Below are positions 18,256 to 27,729 of a DNA stretch of 64,000 nt, in pieces. Position 1 is the stretch's first letter; every line of letters begins with the position of its first letter. Source of the stretch: Bacteroides fragilis NCTC 9343 (GTDB taxonomy: Bacteria > Bacteroidota > Bacteroidia > Bacteroidales > Bacteroidaceae); contig NC_003228.3 in assembly GCF_000025985.1 (NCBI RefSeq), positions 3,720,001-3,784,000 on the forward strand, written 5' to 3'. The notes below the pieces were generated by a model. That model worked only from the letters and a program-made list of their open reading frames with translations. It did no database searches and had not been told where the DNA came from. The position numbers and the translations under genes are program-made.

Positions 18256-18628
18256 ACAAGCATATTTTTTTGTGAAGTGTGTCTATGCAAAGATAAAACA
18301 AACCAAAATAAAAAATAGTTTTAGAGTAAGTTTAAATCTATTCGAAATAGTATTTTCACCACAGAGCAGACAAAGCAGGCGAAGACCGGGATGAAACCGA
18401 TTCGTGGCGGCACAAAACCATAACCAACTCAAAAGCAGCACTATACAAATACAAAAATAGGTTTTAAATCAAAGGTATTTGGGTTTAAAAGGTAAGCCCC
18501 GTTAATTTAAAACCAACGGGGCAGTGCTTCGAAACCTATCAAAAAGAAACCTTAAACTTGCCTTATAAAGACCAAAAGGTATCGCTTTTCATTCTCCTGT
18601 TTGCAAATACATTTTCAAATATCGATTT
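18256..18628. other. Intergenic region before the antiporter gene
   Basis: This 373-base gap holds the antiporter -7 box (TATCTTTG on the minus strand, 18288-18295) and a terminator at 18484-18522. A one-armed copy of the TTCACCACAGAG repeat starts at 18355. TTTAAA-rich half-sites like those at 1316-1430 occur at 18460-18515. No gene is seen. Confidence 0.5.
18484..18522 (-). terminator. Terminator after the DUF4907-like gene
   Basis: GCCCCGTT (18496-18503) and AACGGGGC (18515-18522) form a perfect 8-bp stem with an 11-base AT loop. On the minus strand it is followed by TTACCTTTTAAA, a weak T-tract. It lies about 107 bases after the stop at 18629. Confidence 0.55.
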
Positions 18629-18979
18629 TCAGTGAGCCCTGTAAAGGAATCCATTTGTTTCCGTCACCTGCTCCAAGTCGGAAGCCGATATCGTGAAATC
18701 ACTTCCCGACCGTATCCTTTCCAGTACCAGCTTTCCGACTCTCCGGGCATCTTCTTCCGAAGCAAACCCTTTCCGTCCGGGAAGTGAAGGTATGTATGGC
18801 TGGCAGATCACTACCCGGTCGCCACAAAGAATCCGGTAACCATATCCGCCTTCATTCTCCGTTTCAATTATTTGGAGACTATACCTACAAGCCTCATGCC
18901 GATGGTATAAGAAGAAGGATATCAGCATGCAGATAGCGAGAGTCAGCCAAAGTATGCTCTTATTCTTCTTCATATTCAT
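18629..18979 (-). CDS. Small membrane-anchored protein, DUF4907-like
   Basis: This 116-residue protein has one N-terminal hydrophobic helix (SILWLTLAICMLISFFLY) and a periplasmic domain (GGYGYRILCGDRVVICQPYIP; FASEEDARRVGKLVLERI). It resembles the uncharacterised Bacteroidetes DUF4907 family by memory, not by search. Its start overlaps the Kelch gene end by 20 bases (an alternative ATG at 18973 overlaps less), so the two are translationally coupled. The helix shows no lipobox and may be an uncleaved anchor. Function is unknown. Confidence 0.75.
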   Translation of the reverse strand: MNMKKNKSILWLTLAICMLISFFLYHRHEACRYSLQIIETENEGGYGYRILCGDRVVICQPYIPSLPGRKGFASEEDARRVGKLVLERIRSGSDFTISASDLEQVTETNGFLYRAH

Positions 18980-20012
18980 AAGGCTTCAACTCCCAAGTGT
19001 CATCAAAGTATGAACTCGATCCACTGCCGCCTGTCGCAATGATCCCCCGGATTCCGGTAGAAAAACAGACAGCATGGATGCGTGTACTGCCTTCAAACGC
19101 TGTCAGGTCGTCTCCTTCCCAAAGATCGGTTTCAGGATCATAGATCCAATAGTTCGAATAATAACTTCCTCCGGCAGTAGAGCCCAAAGTCAGATACGCT
19201 TTTCCATCGATCACAAAACTGACTCCGTAAGAACGGACAATAGAAGTATAATCGTCATCATAATCATCATCGCTGGTATTGGCAATATCTCTCAATTGTG
19301 TCCACGGCGTGGCGGCAGAAGGATCGAAACGCCAAAAGTCCGACACATCGGAATTGTTGTTCTGTCCTCCACAGACATAGGCTTTTCCATCGATCACAAA
19401 GGCTGTGGCTCCCTGACGCTTTTGTCCACCGAAACCATTCACGATAGTCCATTGCGAACCGGCTGCCGCAGTAGGATCGAATCGATAAAAGTCCTTCAAA
19501 TAGTTATCATTGTAACCGGTACCTACATAGCCATAATTATCAATGCCAAACCCAAGGGCATAATAACGGGCTCCCCCTTTGAAGTCATCCATTTGCCGCC
19601 AGGTATTTGTCTCCGGATCGTACTCCCACGTATCGGCCAGATACTTCTGATCGGGATTGTAACCGGTAGTGATGTACCCTTTATTCCCCACCGGGAAACC
19701 TGTAGCGGCATTCCGAACCGTACCGGGCATATCGGCACGTTGCGTCCACCAGTCATTGTCGATGTCATACTCCCAGGTATCGGCCAGACGGGTTGTTTTC
19801 CCGTTGTAACCTCCACAGATATATCCTTTGTTGCCAATGGTGAAACCGGCAGCATCGGTCCGTGCCACCCCGTCGAAGTCCGAACGGCGGTACCAGACTC
19901 CTGCCGTATAGGAAGCATCTTCCGTACAGGCGCACAAGCAAAAAAGTATGGCACAGAGCACCAAAGCTCCGGCCCCCGACCTATTCGTTACTGTTTTTTC
20001 TATTCCAGTCAT
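18960..20012 (-). CDS. Kelch-repeat lipoprotein
   Basis: This 350-residue lipoprotein has lipobox LCAC followed by TEDAS, a possibly surface-directing acidic tail. About six Kelch repeats follow, each with GY(V/I) and WEYD/FDP elements (for example DTWEYDPETNTWRQMDDF), and should form a beta-propeller. No catalytic residues are evident, so it probably binds a sugar or protein. It is the first gene of a minus-strand operon and shares a mirrored promoter region with the DUF4270-like/FadL-like operon. Confidence 0.87.
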   Translation of the reverse strand: MTGIEKTVTNRSGAGALVLCAILFCLCACTEDASYTAGVWYRRSDFDGVARTDAAGFTIGNKGYICGGYNGKTTRLADTWEYDIDNDWWTQRADMPGTVRNAATGFPVGNKGYITTGYNPDQKYLADTWEYDPETNTWRQMDDFKGGARYYALGFGIDNYGYVGTGYNDNYLKDFYRFDPTAAAGSQWTIVNGFGGQKRQGATAFVIDGKAYVCGGQNNNSDVSDFWRFDPSAATPWTQLRDIANTSDDDYDDDYTSIVRSYGVSFVIDGKAYLTLGSTAGGSYYSNYWIYDPETDLWEGDDLTAFEGSTRIHAVCFSTGIRGIIATGGSGSSSYFDDTWELKPYEYEEE

Positions 20013-20050
20013 TCTTTTATTCTGTTTTTTTAATCGTTAATTACTGACCG

Positions 20051-20081
20051 CAAATGTAGGCGACATCGGTAAGCGCCAAAA
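20051..20081 (-). promoter_or_regulatory. Promoter of the Kelch/DUF4907-like operon
   Basis: The minus strand reads TACATTTG (20051-20058), a perfect -7 box. Nineteen bases upstream, the TTTT at 20078-20081 lies in the outer end of the left inverted-repeat arm. Confidence 0.6.
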
Positions 20082-20162
20082 AAAGGATCGACTAACAGGC
20101 ACATTCTCTCTACCAACGAAAATGAAGTCGATAAATCGTTCCGATTAGTCGATCCTTTTTTT
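20078..20162. repeat. Pair of 18-bp inverted repeats between divergent operons
   Basis: The left arm (20078-20095) and right arm (20145-20162) are exact reverse complements, TTAGTCGATCC followed by seven T. They flank 49 bases. Each T-tract takes the -33 position of an outward promoter with the same 19-base spacing to its -7 box. Confidence 0.85.
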
Positions 20163-20189
20163 ACAGGGAAAATAAATCGTCTTCTTTTG
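20159..20189 (+). promoter_or_regulatory. Promoter of the DUF4270-like/FadL-like operon
   Basis: TTTT (20159-20162, end of the right arm), 19 bases, then TTCTTTTG (20182-20189), one mismatch from TAnnTTTG. The expected start of transcription near 20196 favours translation from ATG 20210. Confidence 0.5.
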
Positions 20190-20209
20190 CGGCAAAAATG
20201 ATCCGATTC

Positions 20210-21535
20210 ATGAAACGAAAAAACTTATCCTTGTTTTTTATCACTCTTTTTATATCACTCCTCGCCTCTTGTCGTGACGAACTGTCGACGGCGGGAGGCA
20301 AATGGGTGGAAAGCTCCCTGCGAACCATACAAACCGATACCTGTACCGTACGCCTCAGCACTATCCTGAGTGACTCTCTTGCCACATCGGGTGACACTGT
20401 CTGCCAGATAGGAACCATTGACGATCCCGTCTGGGGAAAGATAAAGGCGGCTTTCTATGCCGAATATGACGTACCGACAGTTTCATTCAGTGAAAATGCC
20501 GACTACAGATTCGACTCCATTACCATCCGGTTCTATTCATCGGGTAACTATCTGGGAGATACCCTGAGTCCGCAACGTATCTCACTGCACAGTCTATCGG
20601 AGAATCTGTCTTTGGACGAAGGTTATCTGTACACTACTTCGAAGGTGTCCTATCACTCCACTCCCCTGGCTTCCTTTACTTTCACCCCCACCCCGGGCGA
20701 AACAATCCGGGAACATGAAATCCGCCTCCCCGACGAATGGGGAGTCGAGTGGTTCGAACATTTTCAGGCCGGTTCACGTGAGATGGAGTCGCAAGAGTAC
20801 TTCCGCGACTATTTCAAAGGTATCGCGTTTATTCCCGAAGAAGGGGGAAATTGTGTCAACGGTTTCATGGTGAACGACTCAAGCTTATGCATCACTCTCT
20901 ATTATCATCAGACGGAAACGGATGCCACGGAACTGTCCGCCGATTTTTTACCCAACAGCGATCTGAGGTTCAACCAGGTCAGTTGTGACCGCAGCCGGAC
21001 CGCACTCTCCTCTTTGCAAAGCGGACTCAACAACGGGCTTCCTTCAGAAAAATCGGAGCACCAGTCCTATCTGCAAGGGTTGACCGGCATGTATATCAAT
21101 ATTGATTTTCCATTTCTCAATGACCTGCGTGCCGAAGGCAGGCTGGTGACCATCGAAAGCGCCCTGCTCCGGCTATATCCGGTAAAAGGAACTTATGGCA
21201 AACAGTATCCCCTTCCCGAATCGCTGACACTGTATACAGCCGATGAAAACAATGTGACGGAAGATGTAGTGACTGATATTTCAGGCAGTTCCGTACAAAC
21301 CGGAAGCTTGGTAACAGATGAAATGATGGGAGAAGATACCTATTACTCTTTCGATATCACCTCTTTCCTGCAAAGCAATCTGGGAACGGTAGGATACAAC
21401 CGGAAGATTCTTCAACTGATGCTCCCGGACAACTTATTCTTCACTACCCTGAACGGAGTCGTATTCGGGGATGCCAGACATCCGGACAGCAATCCCGTGA
21501 AACTAACCCTACTTTATAAAACATATAACCCATGA
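20210..21535 (+). CDS. DUF4270-like lipoprotein
   Basis: The frame opens at 20198, but ATG 20210 gives a cleaner signal (MKRKNLSLFFITLFISLLAS) and fits the promoter. The lipobox is LLASC, followed by RDE. The 441-residue product resembles the Bacteroidetes DUF4270 family: an N-terminal DTCTVRLSTILSDSLATSG region, a central EYFRDYFKGIAFIPEEGG-like segment and a C-terminal beta-rich domain. No enzyme motif is visible. Its stop overlaps the start of the FadL-like gene by 4 bases (ATGA), so translation is coupled. Function is unknown. Confidence 0.82.
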   Translation: MKRKNLSLFFITLFISLLASCRDELSTAGGKWVESSLRTIQTDTCTVRLSTILSDSLATSGDTVCQIGTIDDPVWGKIKAAFYAEYDVPTVSFSENADYRFDSITIRFYSSGNYLGDTLSPQRISLHSLSENLSLDEGYLYTTSKVSYHSTPLASFTFTPTPGETIREHEIRLPDEWGVEWFEHFQAGSREMESQEYFRDYFKGIAFIPEEGGNCVNGFMVNDSSLCITLYYHQTETDATELSADFLPNSDLRFNQVSCDRSRTALSSLQSGLNNGLPSEKSEHQSYLQGLTGMYINIDFPFLNDLRAEGRLVTIESALLRLYPVKGTYGKQYPLPESLTLYTADENNVTEDVVTDISGSSVQTGSLVTDEMMGEDTYYSFDITSFLQSNLGTVGYNRKILQLMLPDNLFFTTLNGVVFGDARHPDSNPVKLTLLYKTYNP

Positions 21536-22737
21536 AAAGAAACCTGATTCTATTGCTTACTCTTTGCCACTCCACTTTATTAATATATAGTCAAAATACC
21601 ACCAACTCCCCGACTTCCATGTTCGGACTGGGCGAACTCTCAACCGGAGAAGGCGGACAATACTCCGGACTTGGTGGAGCAGGAATTGCCTTGCAAAGCT
21701 ACAACTTCCTGAATACAGCCAATCCGGCCTCACTTACCGCCATCGAGGGACAACGCTTCCTGATAGACGCCGGAGTAATGGGAGCTTACAAGGTATATAC
21801 ACAAACCGGGACGAGCAATCACTCGCTGGTAGGTAACCTGAACAACCTGAGCATCGGTTGCCGCATCACTCCACGCTGGTATGGAGCCGTGTTCATGGCA
21901 CCGGTCAGTAGTGTAGGCTATGCCATCACACTGGATCAGGACATCACGGGAACCGGCAGTTCCACCGTATCGTCACTCTTCGAAGGCGAAGGCGGATTGT
22001 CTAAAATGGGAATCAGTACAGCCTATCGGCTTTTCAAGGGATTTTCTGTCGGCGCTAACCTTTCCTACGTAACCGGGACCATCAAACAGACAGAAACCCA
22101 GGGAAGTATCAGTGTGGAAGAAAGCTCATACAAGCATGCCTTTTATGCTGACTTCGGCTTGCAATACAAATTTCCACTGAGCCGGAATAAGTACCTCGTG
22201 GCAGGAGCTGTATACGGATATTCGCAAGACCTGGCACAAGACAATACCTTGTCGGTAAGCAGCACATCGGGCAACGAATCGATTGACGAAAGCCAAAGCC
22301 ATGTGCGCCAATGCCTCCCCCAGTTTGTGGGAGCGGGACTTGCATACAACAGTCCGCGCTGGACGCTGACAGCTGAATATAAATATACGGATTGGAGTCG
22401 TATGAAGTCATCACAAAGCAACGTCCGCTTCGAGAACCAACACCGATTGTCGGCAGGCACAGCCTATACGGCAGGCAATATTTACCGGAATCCGGTGAAA
22501 CTGTTACTCGGAGCGGGCGTCAGCAACTCTTATATAGTCATTCAGAAGAAGAAAGCAACCAACTACTATGTCAGTGCAGGAAGCAACTTCACTCTGTACA
22601 ACGGCAACGTTCTTTCCCTGGGAGTGAAATACAGCGACCAGCTTCATCTGCCTAACGGCATGCAACGGGAACGGGGAGTCACACTCTTTTTCAATTTTAC
22701 CTTTTCGGAACGGACGTACCGGGCGAAGATCCAATAA
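21532..22737 (+). CDS. FadL-like outer-membrane barrel
   Basis: This 401-residue protein has a signal peptide ending near YSQ. The N-terminus carries STGEGGQYSGLGGAGIALQS and NPASLTAIEGQRF, a plug-like Gly-rich segment plus NPA typical of FadL/TodX-like porins of Bacteroidetes. About fourteen amphipathic strands follow. It may let a hydrophobic or small molecule through the outer membrane. It is the second gene of the DUF4270-like operon and ends one base before the convergent NlpE-like gene. Confidence 0.82.
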   Translation: MKRNLILLLTLCHSTLLIYSQNTTNSPTSMFGLGELSTGEGGQYSGLGGAGIALQSYNFLNTANPASLTAIEGQRFLIDAGVMGAYKVYTQTGTSNHSLVGNLNNLSIGCRITPRWYGAVFMAPVSSVGYAITLDQDITGTGSSTVSSLFEGEGGLSKMGISTAYRLFKGFSVGANLSYVTGTIKQTETQGSISVEESSYKHAFYADFGLQYKFPLSRNKYLVAGAVYGYSQDLAQDNTLSVSSTSGNESIDESQSHVRQCLPQFVGAGLAYNSPRWTLTAEYKYTDWSRMKSSQSNVRFENQHRLSAGTAYTAGNIYRNPVKLLLGAGVSNSYIVIQKKKATNYYVSAGSNFTLYNGNVLSLGVKYSDQLHLPNGMQRERGVTLFFNFTFSERTYRAKIQ

Positions 22738-22738
22738 A

Positions 22739-23194
22739 TCAATCGAGGAACACCTCTTCCTGCTTTAATACATAGGCATCGGCCAAAGCACCGGTAGCAG
22801 GCTGTTTCTCATTGTTCAGCATCACCAGGCTGCCTTCCTGCACTTTGAAGTAAGACACTTCGCCTCCTTTTTCAGTAAGCGTAAGCAGATTATCCTTCAC
22901 CGTAAACGTACCGGTTTCATCGAAATCGGCATCTTTACGGTCAATATAAGCCCAATGATACGTATAGGTGCGATCCTTCTTCAATGTCAGGGTCAGTTCT
23001 ATGCCCGGACAATCGGCAGCCGGAACCGTACCTTTGTAAACTCCATAGTAATCGAGAGAGGTTTCGGCAGTATGCATATCTACCACTTGTGTGGTATCGC
23101 TGCCTGCCGCAGATACATTGGCTTTCTTCGCTGTACAACCTACAGCAGTTAAAGTGATGAATGCTGCTGCCATCCAATAAAGATTCTTTTTCAT
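22739..23194 (-). CDS. NlpE-like lipoprotein of the efflux operon
   Basis: This 151-residue lipoprotein has lipobox AVGC and one NlpE N-terminal domain: YYGVYKGTVPAADCPGIELT, then TLKKDRTYTY and a barrel-like LTLTEKGGEVSYFKV. In E. coli NlpE signals envelope stress and lipoprotein trouble to Cpx. Bacteroidetes versions are often single-domain and metal- or efflux-linked. It starts 12 bases after the TolC-like gene, so it is the last gene of the RND operon. A sensing or accessory role is inferred only from this position. Confidence 0.83.
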   Translation of the reverse strand: MKKNLYWMAAAFITLTAVGCTAKKANVSAAGSDTTQVVDMHTAETSLDYYGVYKGTVPAADCPGIELTLTLKKDRTYTYHWAYIDRKDADFDETGTFTVKDNLLTLTEKGGEVSYFKVQEGSLVMLNNEKQPATGALADAYVLKQEEVFLD

Positions 23195-23206
23195 CGGTTT
23201 AAGTTT

Positions 23207-24586
23207 TTATAAATTAATCTTATTATATAATATACCTGCCGCTTTCAAATAAGCCACATAATTCAGATAAAGCTGGAAATGTGCATTCACTTTCGTTTCG
23301 TATGCCTGTTGCCATAAGGCTTGTCCTTCCAGATGATCGGAAAGGGTTTCCAATCCCACTTCATATTGGCTTTTGCTGACACGCCTGTTTTCCTCGGCCT
23401 GTTGGAGAGAACGGTCGGCAAGCTCGCTTTCCAGTTTCGCCTCATCAAGATTATTGGCCGCCCGGGTTAGTTCCAGCAACATCTGCTCGTTCAGACTTTG
23501 CTGTTGCAGGCGGGTCTGTTCCAGCTTGGCCTTGGCTGCACGTACTTTGTTGCTCCGTTCACCGAAATGGAAAAGCGGTATGCTGACATTGAGCAGGACG
23601 GAAAAACTGGCATTGTCCAGGAAATTCTTGTCATTCAGTTCCAAACCATGTACATAATCATAAGAACCTTTGATACCGATTTTGGGCAACAATTCACTGC
23701 GGTTCAGTTTCACCTGCTGTTTGGCTATGGCAACTTGTTTATCCAGAATAGTATATTCAGGACGGGCAGTGATATCCAATACCTGAATTTCCAATCCCTG
23801 CTCTATCTCCGGAAAGTTACCGGAAACATGGATGTCGGCAGTCAATGGCTTTCCAATGAGATGACACAAGTTCATGGTAGCCAGCCGAAACGCATTCTCC
23901 GCCTTACGAACAGCCAGCTCGCTCTCGTTCAGCCTGACCTGTACCTTCAATACATCGTTTTGTGGTTTCAGACCGTGTTTGTATGCACTTTCTACATTCT
24001 TCTTCAGCTCGGTAAGTACCGTATGATAGGCATCGGCTACTACCTTCATCTCTTTGGCTTTCACGACAAGAGCATAAGCCTGATCGGTTTTCAGAATCAC
24101 TTCGGTAGCAGTCAGGGTTTCATTCATCTGCGCCATCTGTTTTCCCAGTACCGACATCTTGTAGGCAGCAGTGATTTTGCCCCCCATATAAAGCGGCTGT
24201 TCCAACTGTATCCCTCCCATATAGACCCATCCTATCTTATAATCCAGGTTGATACCCGGAAAATAGGCAAAGCCGCCATTAGGTATGAGTTGTCCGGTCG
24301 CATCGGGCAGGAAAGTGGGCAGATTGCCACCGGCTATCCCGTAACTTCCGTCGGCATTACTGTAAAGTCCGGTACCGCTGGCTGTAAAATTGGGGAAGAA
24401 GTTCCCTTTGTAACTTTTGGCTGTGTAGTGGGTGCTTTCCGTCTGTTTAATGGAGGCCGCCATTTCCTTATTGTATTTCAATGCCATTTCGCGACACTCT
24501 TGCAGGCTGAGTGTCTCCTGTGCGAATGCCGGAGCACAGAAGTCCGACAACATAAAGCAAAGAGAAAGTATAATTATCTTTTTCAT
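23207..24586 (-). CDS. TolC-like outer-membrane efflux protein
   Basis: The frame is open from 24676, but ATG 24586 starts the signal peptide (MKKIIILSLCFMLSDFCAPA) and follows the RND stop by 17 bases. The 459-residue product has the two repeated outer-membrane-efflux halves (LSLQECREMALKYNKEMAAS near the start; NRRVSKSQYEVGLETLSDHL near the end) with long helical hairpins. It should form the trimeric exit duct of the pump encoded upstream. Confidence 0.92.
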   Translation of the reverse strand: MKKIIILSLCFMLSDFCAPAFAQETLSLQECREMALKYNKEMAASIKQTESTHYTAKSYKGNFFPNFTASGTGLYSNADGSYGIAGGNLPTFLPDATGQLIPNGGFAYFPGINLDYKIGWVYMGGIQLEQPLYMGGKITAAYKMSVLGKQMAQMNETLTATEVILKTDQAYALVVKAKEMKVVADAYHTVLTELKKNVESAYKHGLKPQNDVLKVQVRLNESELAVRKAENAFRLATMNLCHLIGKPLTADIHVSGNFPEIEQGLEIQVLDITARPEYTILDKQVAIAKQQVKLNRSELLPKIGIKGSYDYVHGLELNDKNFLDNASFSVLLNVSIPLFHFGERSNKVRAAKAKLEQTRLQQQSLNEQMLLELTRAANNLDEAKLESELADRSLQQAEENRRVSKSQYEVGLETLSDHLEGQALWQQAYETKVNAHFQLYLNYVAYLKAAGILYNKINL

Positions 24587-24603
24587 CAGTTCTCGTTTTT
24601 TAA

Positions 24604-27600
24604 TCAGTCGTTTCTTATCTTGAAGAATAAAGCATATAATATGGGTATAAAAAGCAGTGTGATAAGTGTACTGCATAGCAACCCTCCCATAATGGCTGCT
24701 GCCAGTGAACCGAACATAGCGTCGGACAGCAATGGAATCATCCCCAGAATAGTAGTGAGCGATGCCATCATTACGGGACGGAGACGGCTTTGCGAACTGT
24801 CTATCAACGCGGTGACCGGTTCTATACCGGCATTAATCTGCAAGGTGATTTCATCCATCAGCACAATGCCGTTCTTAATCAACATACCAATCAGTCCCAG
24901 TGTTCCCACAATGGCTACAAAGTTGAAAACCTTTCCGGTAAGCAGCATCACGCCCACTACCCCTACGAATATCATCGGCAGGCAACAGAAGATAATAATG
25001 GGTTTACGGTAATCCTTGAACAACATAATCAGAATAGCGATCATCAGGATTATCGCTAAGGGGAAGTTCTTGAACAAATACTTCATGGATTGGTCGCTGG
25101 CTATCTTTTCACCTTGCCACACCAATGAATACCCGTCGGGCAACCGTATCTGCTCTATCTTATCCGCAATGGTCAATCGTGCCTTCTCCGTTTCAATGCC
25201 CGGAGCAGGCGAGCATTGTACACGCTGACTGCGTTGTCCATTGTAACGGGGCACTACAGGGTCCTCCCAACGAATATCGATTCCTTTGCTGATTTGCTGC
25301 AACGGGGTGCTCCCCATCATACTTTCTACCAGGTCTTCTTTAGAAAGAGTACCAGTCTTCAACTTGACCATGGTCTCCTCGTTCAGCAACCCGTTCAGGG
25401 ATGGTAAGGCAGAAAAGACTTGTGTATTGCCCAAGTCCTCTATCGGTTGTCCTTCCTTATCCAGACATTTCAGATAGATATTGTTCTTATGTATGCCTTC
25501 ATAAAAAGATCCGATAGGAATGCCACCGGCAGCAGTCAATAAAGACATACTGACATCACTGCGGCTCAAACCCAGTGCGCGTGCGGCAGGTTGGTCATAT
25601 TCAATGGTCAGGACAGGTATTTGAGGCTCCCAATCGGTAGTGATAAGACATACTTCGGGGGTATTCTTCATGATGTTGCGTGCACTGTCGGCCAATTGGT
25701 GAAGAACAGCAGGATCGGGTCCCAGAAATTGTGCTTCAATGGGGTATTTCTTGAACATCAGGTTATAGCGCTTCAGTTTGATGTAAGCATCCGGATAAGT
25801 TGCCGACAGATAGCGCTGAATTTCATCCATATTGTCTACCAACTCCTCGGGAGAGGTGAAGTCGATGATCAGTTCTCCATAAGAAAGTGACGGGTTAGCT
25901 ACACTTCTCACCAGATTGTACCGCCCGGGAGTACCACCGATGGAAGCTGTGACATGGGTGATTTCCTTACGCCCTTTCAAGTAAGCTTCTATCTCTTTCA
26001 GATCCTGTTCTACGCGGGTATAGTTGTTCCCTTCGGGGAGTTTATATTCCATGTAGAGCTGATCGTAAACCATATCGGGGAAGAAACCCTGCCGCATGTA
26101 CTGATAGCCAAAAACAGAAAGAGCCAGCAAACCGACCATGGTAAAGACAAAACTCCACCGGTGTGCCAATCCGAAACGAAGTGCCGTACGTAATGCGGCA
26201 TAAATCTTCCCCTTGTAAACCCGTTTGCCACCACTATCGGCTTCTACGGCAAAATGCAGACGACGGTTAGCCATCAACGGTACATGAACCAACGCCAACA
26301 CCCAGCTGAGCAGCAAAGAAACGGCAAGTACGATAAAAAGATCGCGCGTATAGACACCTGCCGTATCCGGCGACATATAAATCGGCAAGAAAGCGATGAT
26401 GGCGATCAGTGTAGCTTCCAGCAACGGCATGGCAGTCTGCCGCCCTATGGCGGTCATTGCCTCCATCCGGTCCTTCCCGGCTTTCAGATCTACCAATATC
26501 CCATCGATAATGACAATGGCATTATCGACCAGCATCCCCATAGCCAACACAAAGGCAGCCAGAGATACACGTTGCATGGTTCCCCCTGCGGAATAAAGAA
26601 ACAAGAATGAACCGAAAACAGTAACCACCAGGCTGATGCCTATGATAACCCCGCTCTTAAATCCCATGGCAATCATCAGGATAAGCACTACGATGATGAC
26701 TGACTCTATCAGGTTGATGACAAATGTACCCAATGACTCGCCCACACGCTCCGGTTGGTAGAATACCTTTTGATATTCGACCCCGGCAGGCAGACGTTCG
26801 GCCTTGAGTTCAGCCAGTCTGGCCTCTACGGCATGCCCCACTTTCACGATGTCCGAACCACTGGTAGCGGCTATCAGAATGCCCAGTGCACGCTCACCGT
26901 CATAGTACATTTCGTTACGGACCGGCTCTTCATAGCCTTTCTCTATTTGTGCGATGTCGCTCAGACGCAGTTGGTCGTCATCATGTCCTTGAATAAGCAT
27001 TTTGCCTATATCTTCTACCGTCTTGAATTTATCATTGACAGTCACACGGATCCGATTGTCACCATTGTCATAATAGCCGGTATAGGTAGTCTTGTTTTGA
27101 CCGTTCAGGGTAGCAAGAACTTCAGCAGGCTTTACACCCAAATTTGCCATACGATCCTGCAACAAAGAGATGTTGATGCACTCCGGACGCTTTCCATACA
27201 GATCTATCCGGTCTACCCCTTCCAGTTCGCCGACTTCACGCTTAATCAGTTCGGCATAGTCCGACAACTCACGATCAGACAAACCATCACCGGTCAAAGC
27301 GTAAAACATACCGTACACATTCCCGAAGTCGTCTTTTACAATAGGAGCACTGACTCCTTCGGGCAGTGAAGCCCGGGCATCATTGACTTTGCGACGCAGC
27401 ATATCCCAGCATTGCTCCACATCATCATCCGGCACGGTGCTCAGAAGTTCAATCTGTATAAGTGACAGATCATTATAAGAATAACTTTCTATATTATCTA
27501 TATTTCCCATGGTGCGGATGTTCTTTTCCAGTACATCGGTCACCTCCAACTCTACCTGATGTGCCGAAGCCCCGGGATATGTGGTGATCACCATGGCAAG

Positions 27601-27729
27601 TTTTACCTTTATTTCCGGATCCTCCAGTTTACTCATCTGATAGCAGGAATAAGCTCCTCCGAACATCAGGACGGCTATCAGGAAATAAATCAGGTTACGA
27701 TTATGGAATGCCCATTTACTTATATCCAT
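24604..27729 (-). CDS. RND-family efflux transporter
   Basis: This 1041-residue protein has twelve membrane helices in the RND order (1+5, porter domain, 1+5). TM4 carries the proton-relay Asp in GMLVDNAIVIIDG. Paired porter subdomains and a late GTLGLIGMLIKNGIVLMDE helix are also present. The length fits HAE1/AcrB-type drug pumps rather than metal pumps, and there is no His-rich or DFG metal motif. It exports an unknown compound with the adaptor and TolC-like protein. Its ATG overlaps the adaptor stop (TAATG). Confidence 0.93.
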   Translation of the reverse strand: MDISKWAFHNRNLIYFLIAVLMFGGAYSCYQMSKLEDPEIKVKLAMVITTYPGASAHQVELEVTDVLEKNIRTMGNIDNIESYSYNDLSLIQIELLSTVPDDDVEQCWDMLRRKVNDARASLPEGVSAPIVKDDFGNVYGMFYALTGDGLSDRELSDYAELIKREVGELEGVDRIDLYGKRPECINISLLQDRMANLGVKPAEVLATLNGQNKTTYTGYYDNGDNRIRVTVNDKFKTVEDIGKMLIQGHDDDQLRLSDIAQIEKGYEEPVRNEMYYDGERALGILIAATSGSDIVKVGHAVEARLAELKAERLPAGVEYQKVFYQPERVGESLGTFVINLIESVIIVVLILMIAMGFKSGVIIGISLVVTVFGSFLFLYSAGGTMQRVSLAAFVLAMGMLVDNAIVIIDGILVDLKAGKDRMEAMTAIGRQTAMPLLEATLIAIIAFLPIYMSPDTAGVYTRDLFIVLAVSLLLSWVLALVHVPLMANRRLHFAVEADSGGKRVYKGKIYAALRTALRFGLAHRWSFVFTMVGLLALSVFGYQYMRQGFFPDMVYDQLYMEYKLPEGNNYTRVEQDLKEIEAYLKGRKEITHVTASIGGTPGRYNLVRSVANPSLSYGELIIDFTSPEELVDNMDEIQRYLSATYPDAYIKLKRYNLMFKKYPIEAQFLGPDPAVLHQLADSARNIMKNTPEVCLITTDWEPQIPVLTIEYDQPAARALGLSRSDVSMSLLTAAGGIPIGSFYEGIHKNNIYLKCLDKEGQPIEDLGNTQVFSALPSLNGLLNEETMVKLKTGTLSKEDLVESMMGSTPLQQISKGIDIRWEDPVVPRYNGQRSQRVQCSPAPGIETEKARLTIADKIEQIRLPDGYSLVWQGEKIASDQSMKYLFKNFPLAIILMIAILIMLFKDYRKPIIIFCCLPMIFVGVVGVMLLTGKVFNFVAIVGTLGLIGMLIKNGIVLMDEITLQINAGIEPVTALIDSSQSRLRPVMMASLTTILGMIPLLSDAMFGSLAAAIMGGLLCSTLITLLFIPILYALFFKIRND

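Noticed and set aside
20096..20144. The 49-bp segment between the 18-bp inverted repeats as an invertible promoter
   Set aside because: The promoters' -7 boxes lie outside the segment, and each -33 lies in an arm identical in both orientations, so inversion would change little. A shared operator is simpler.
23498..25012. A 504-codon plus-strand frame spanning the TolC-like gene and the end of the RND gene
   Set aside because: It crosses two well-supported genes of opposite strand and encodes no known fold.
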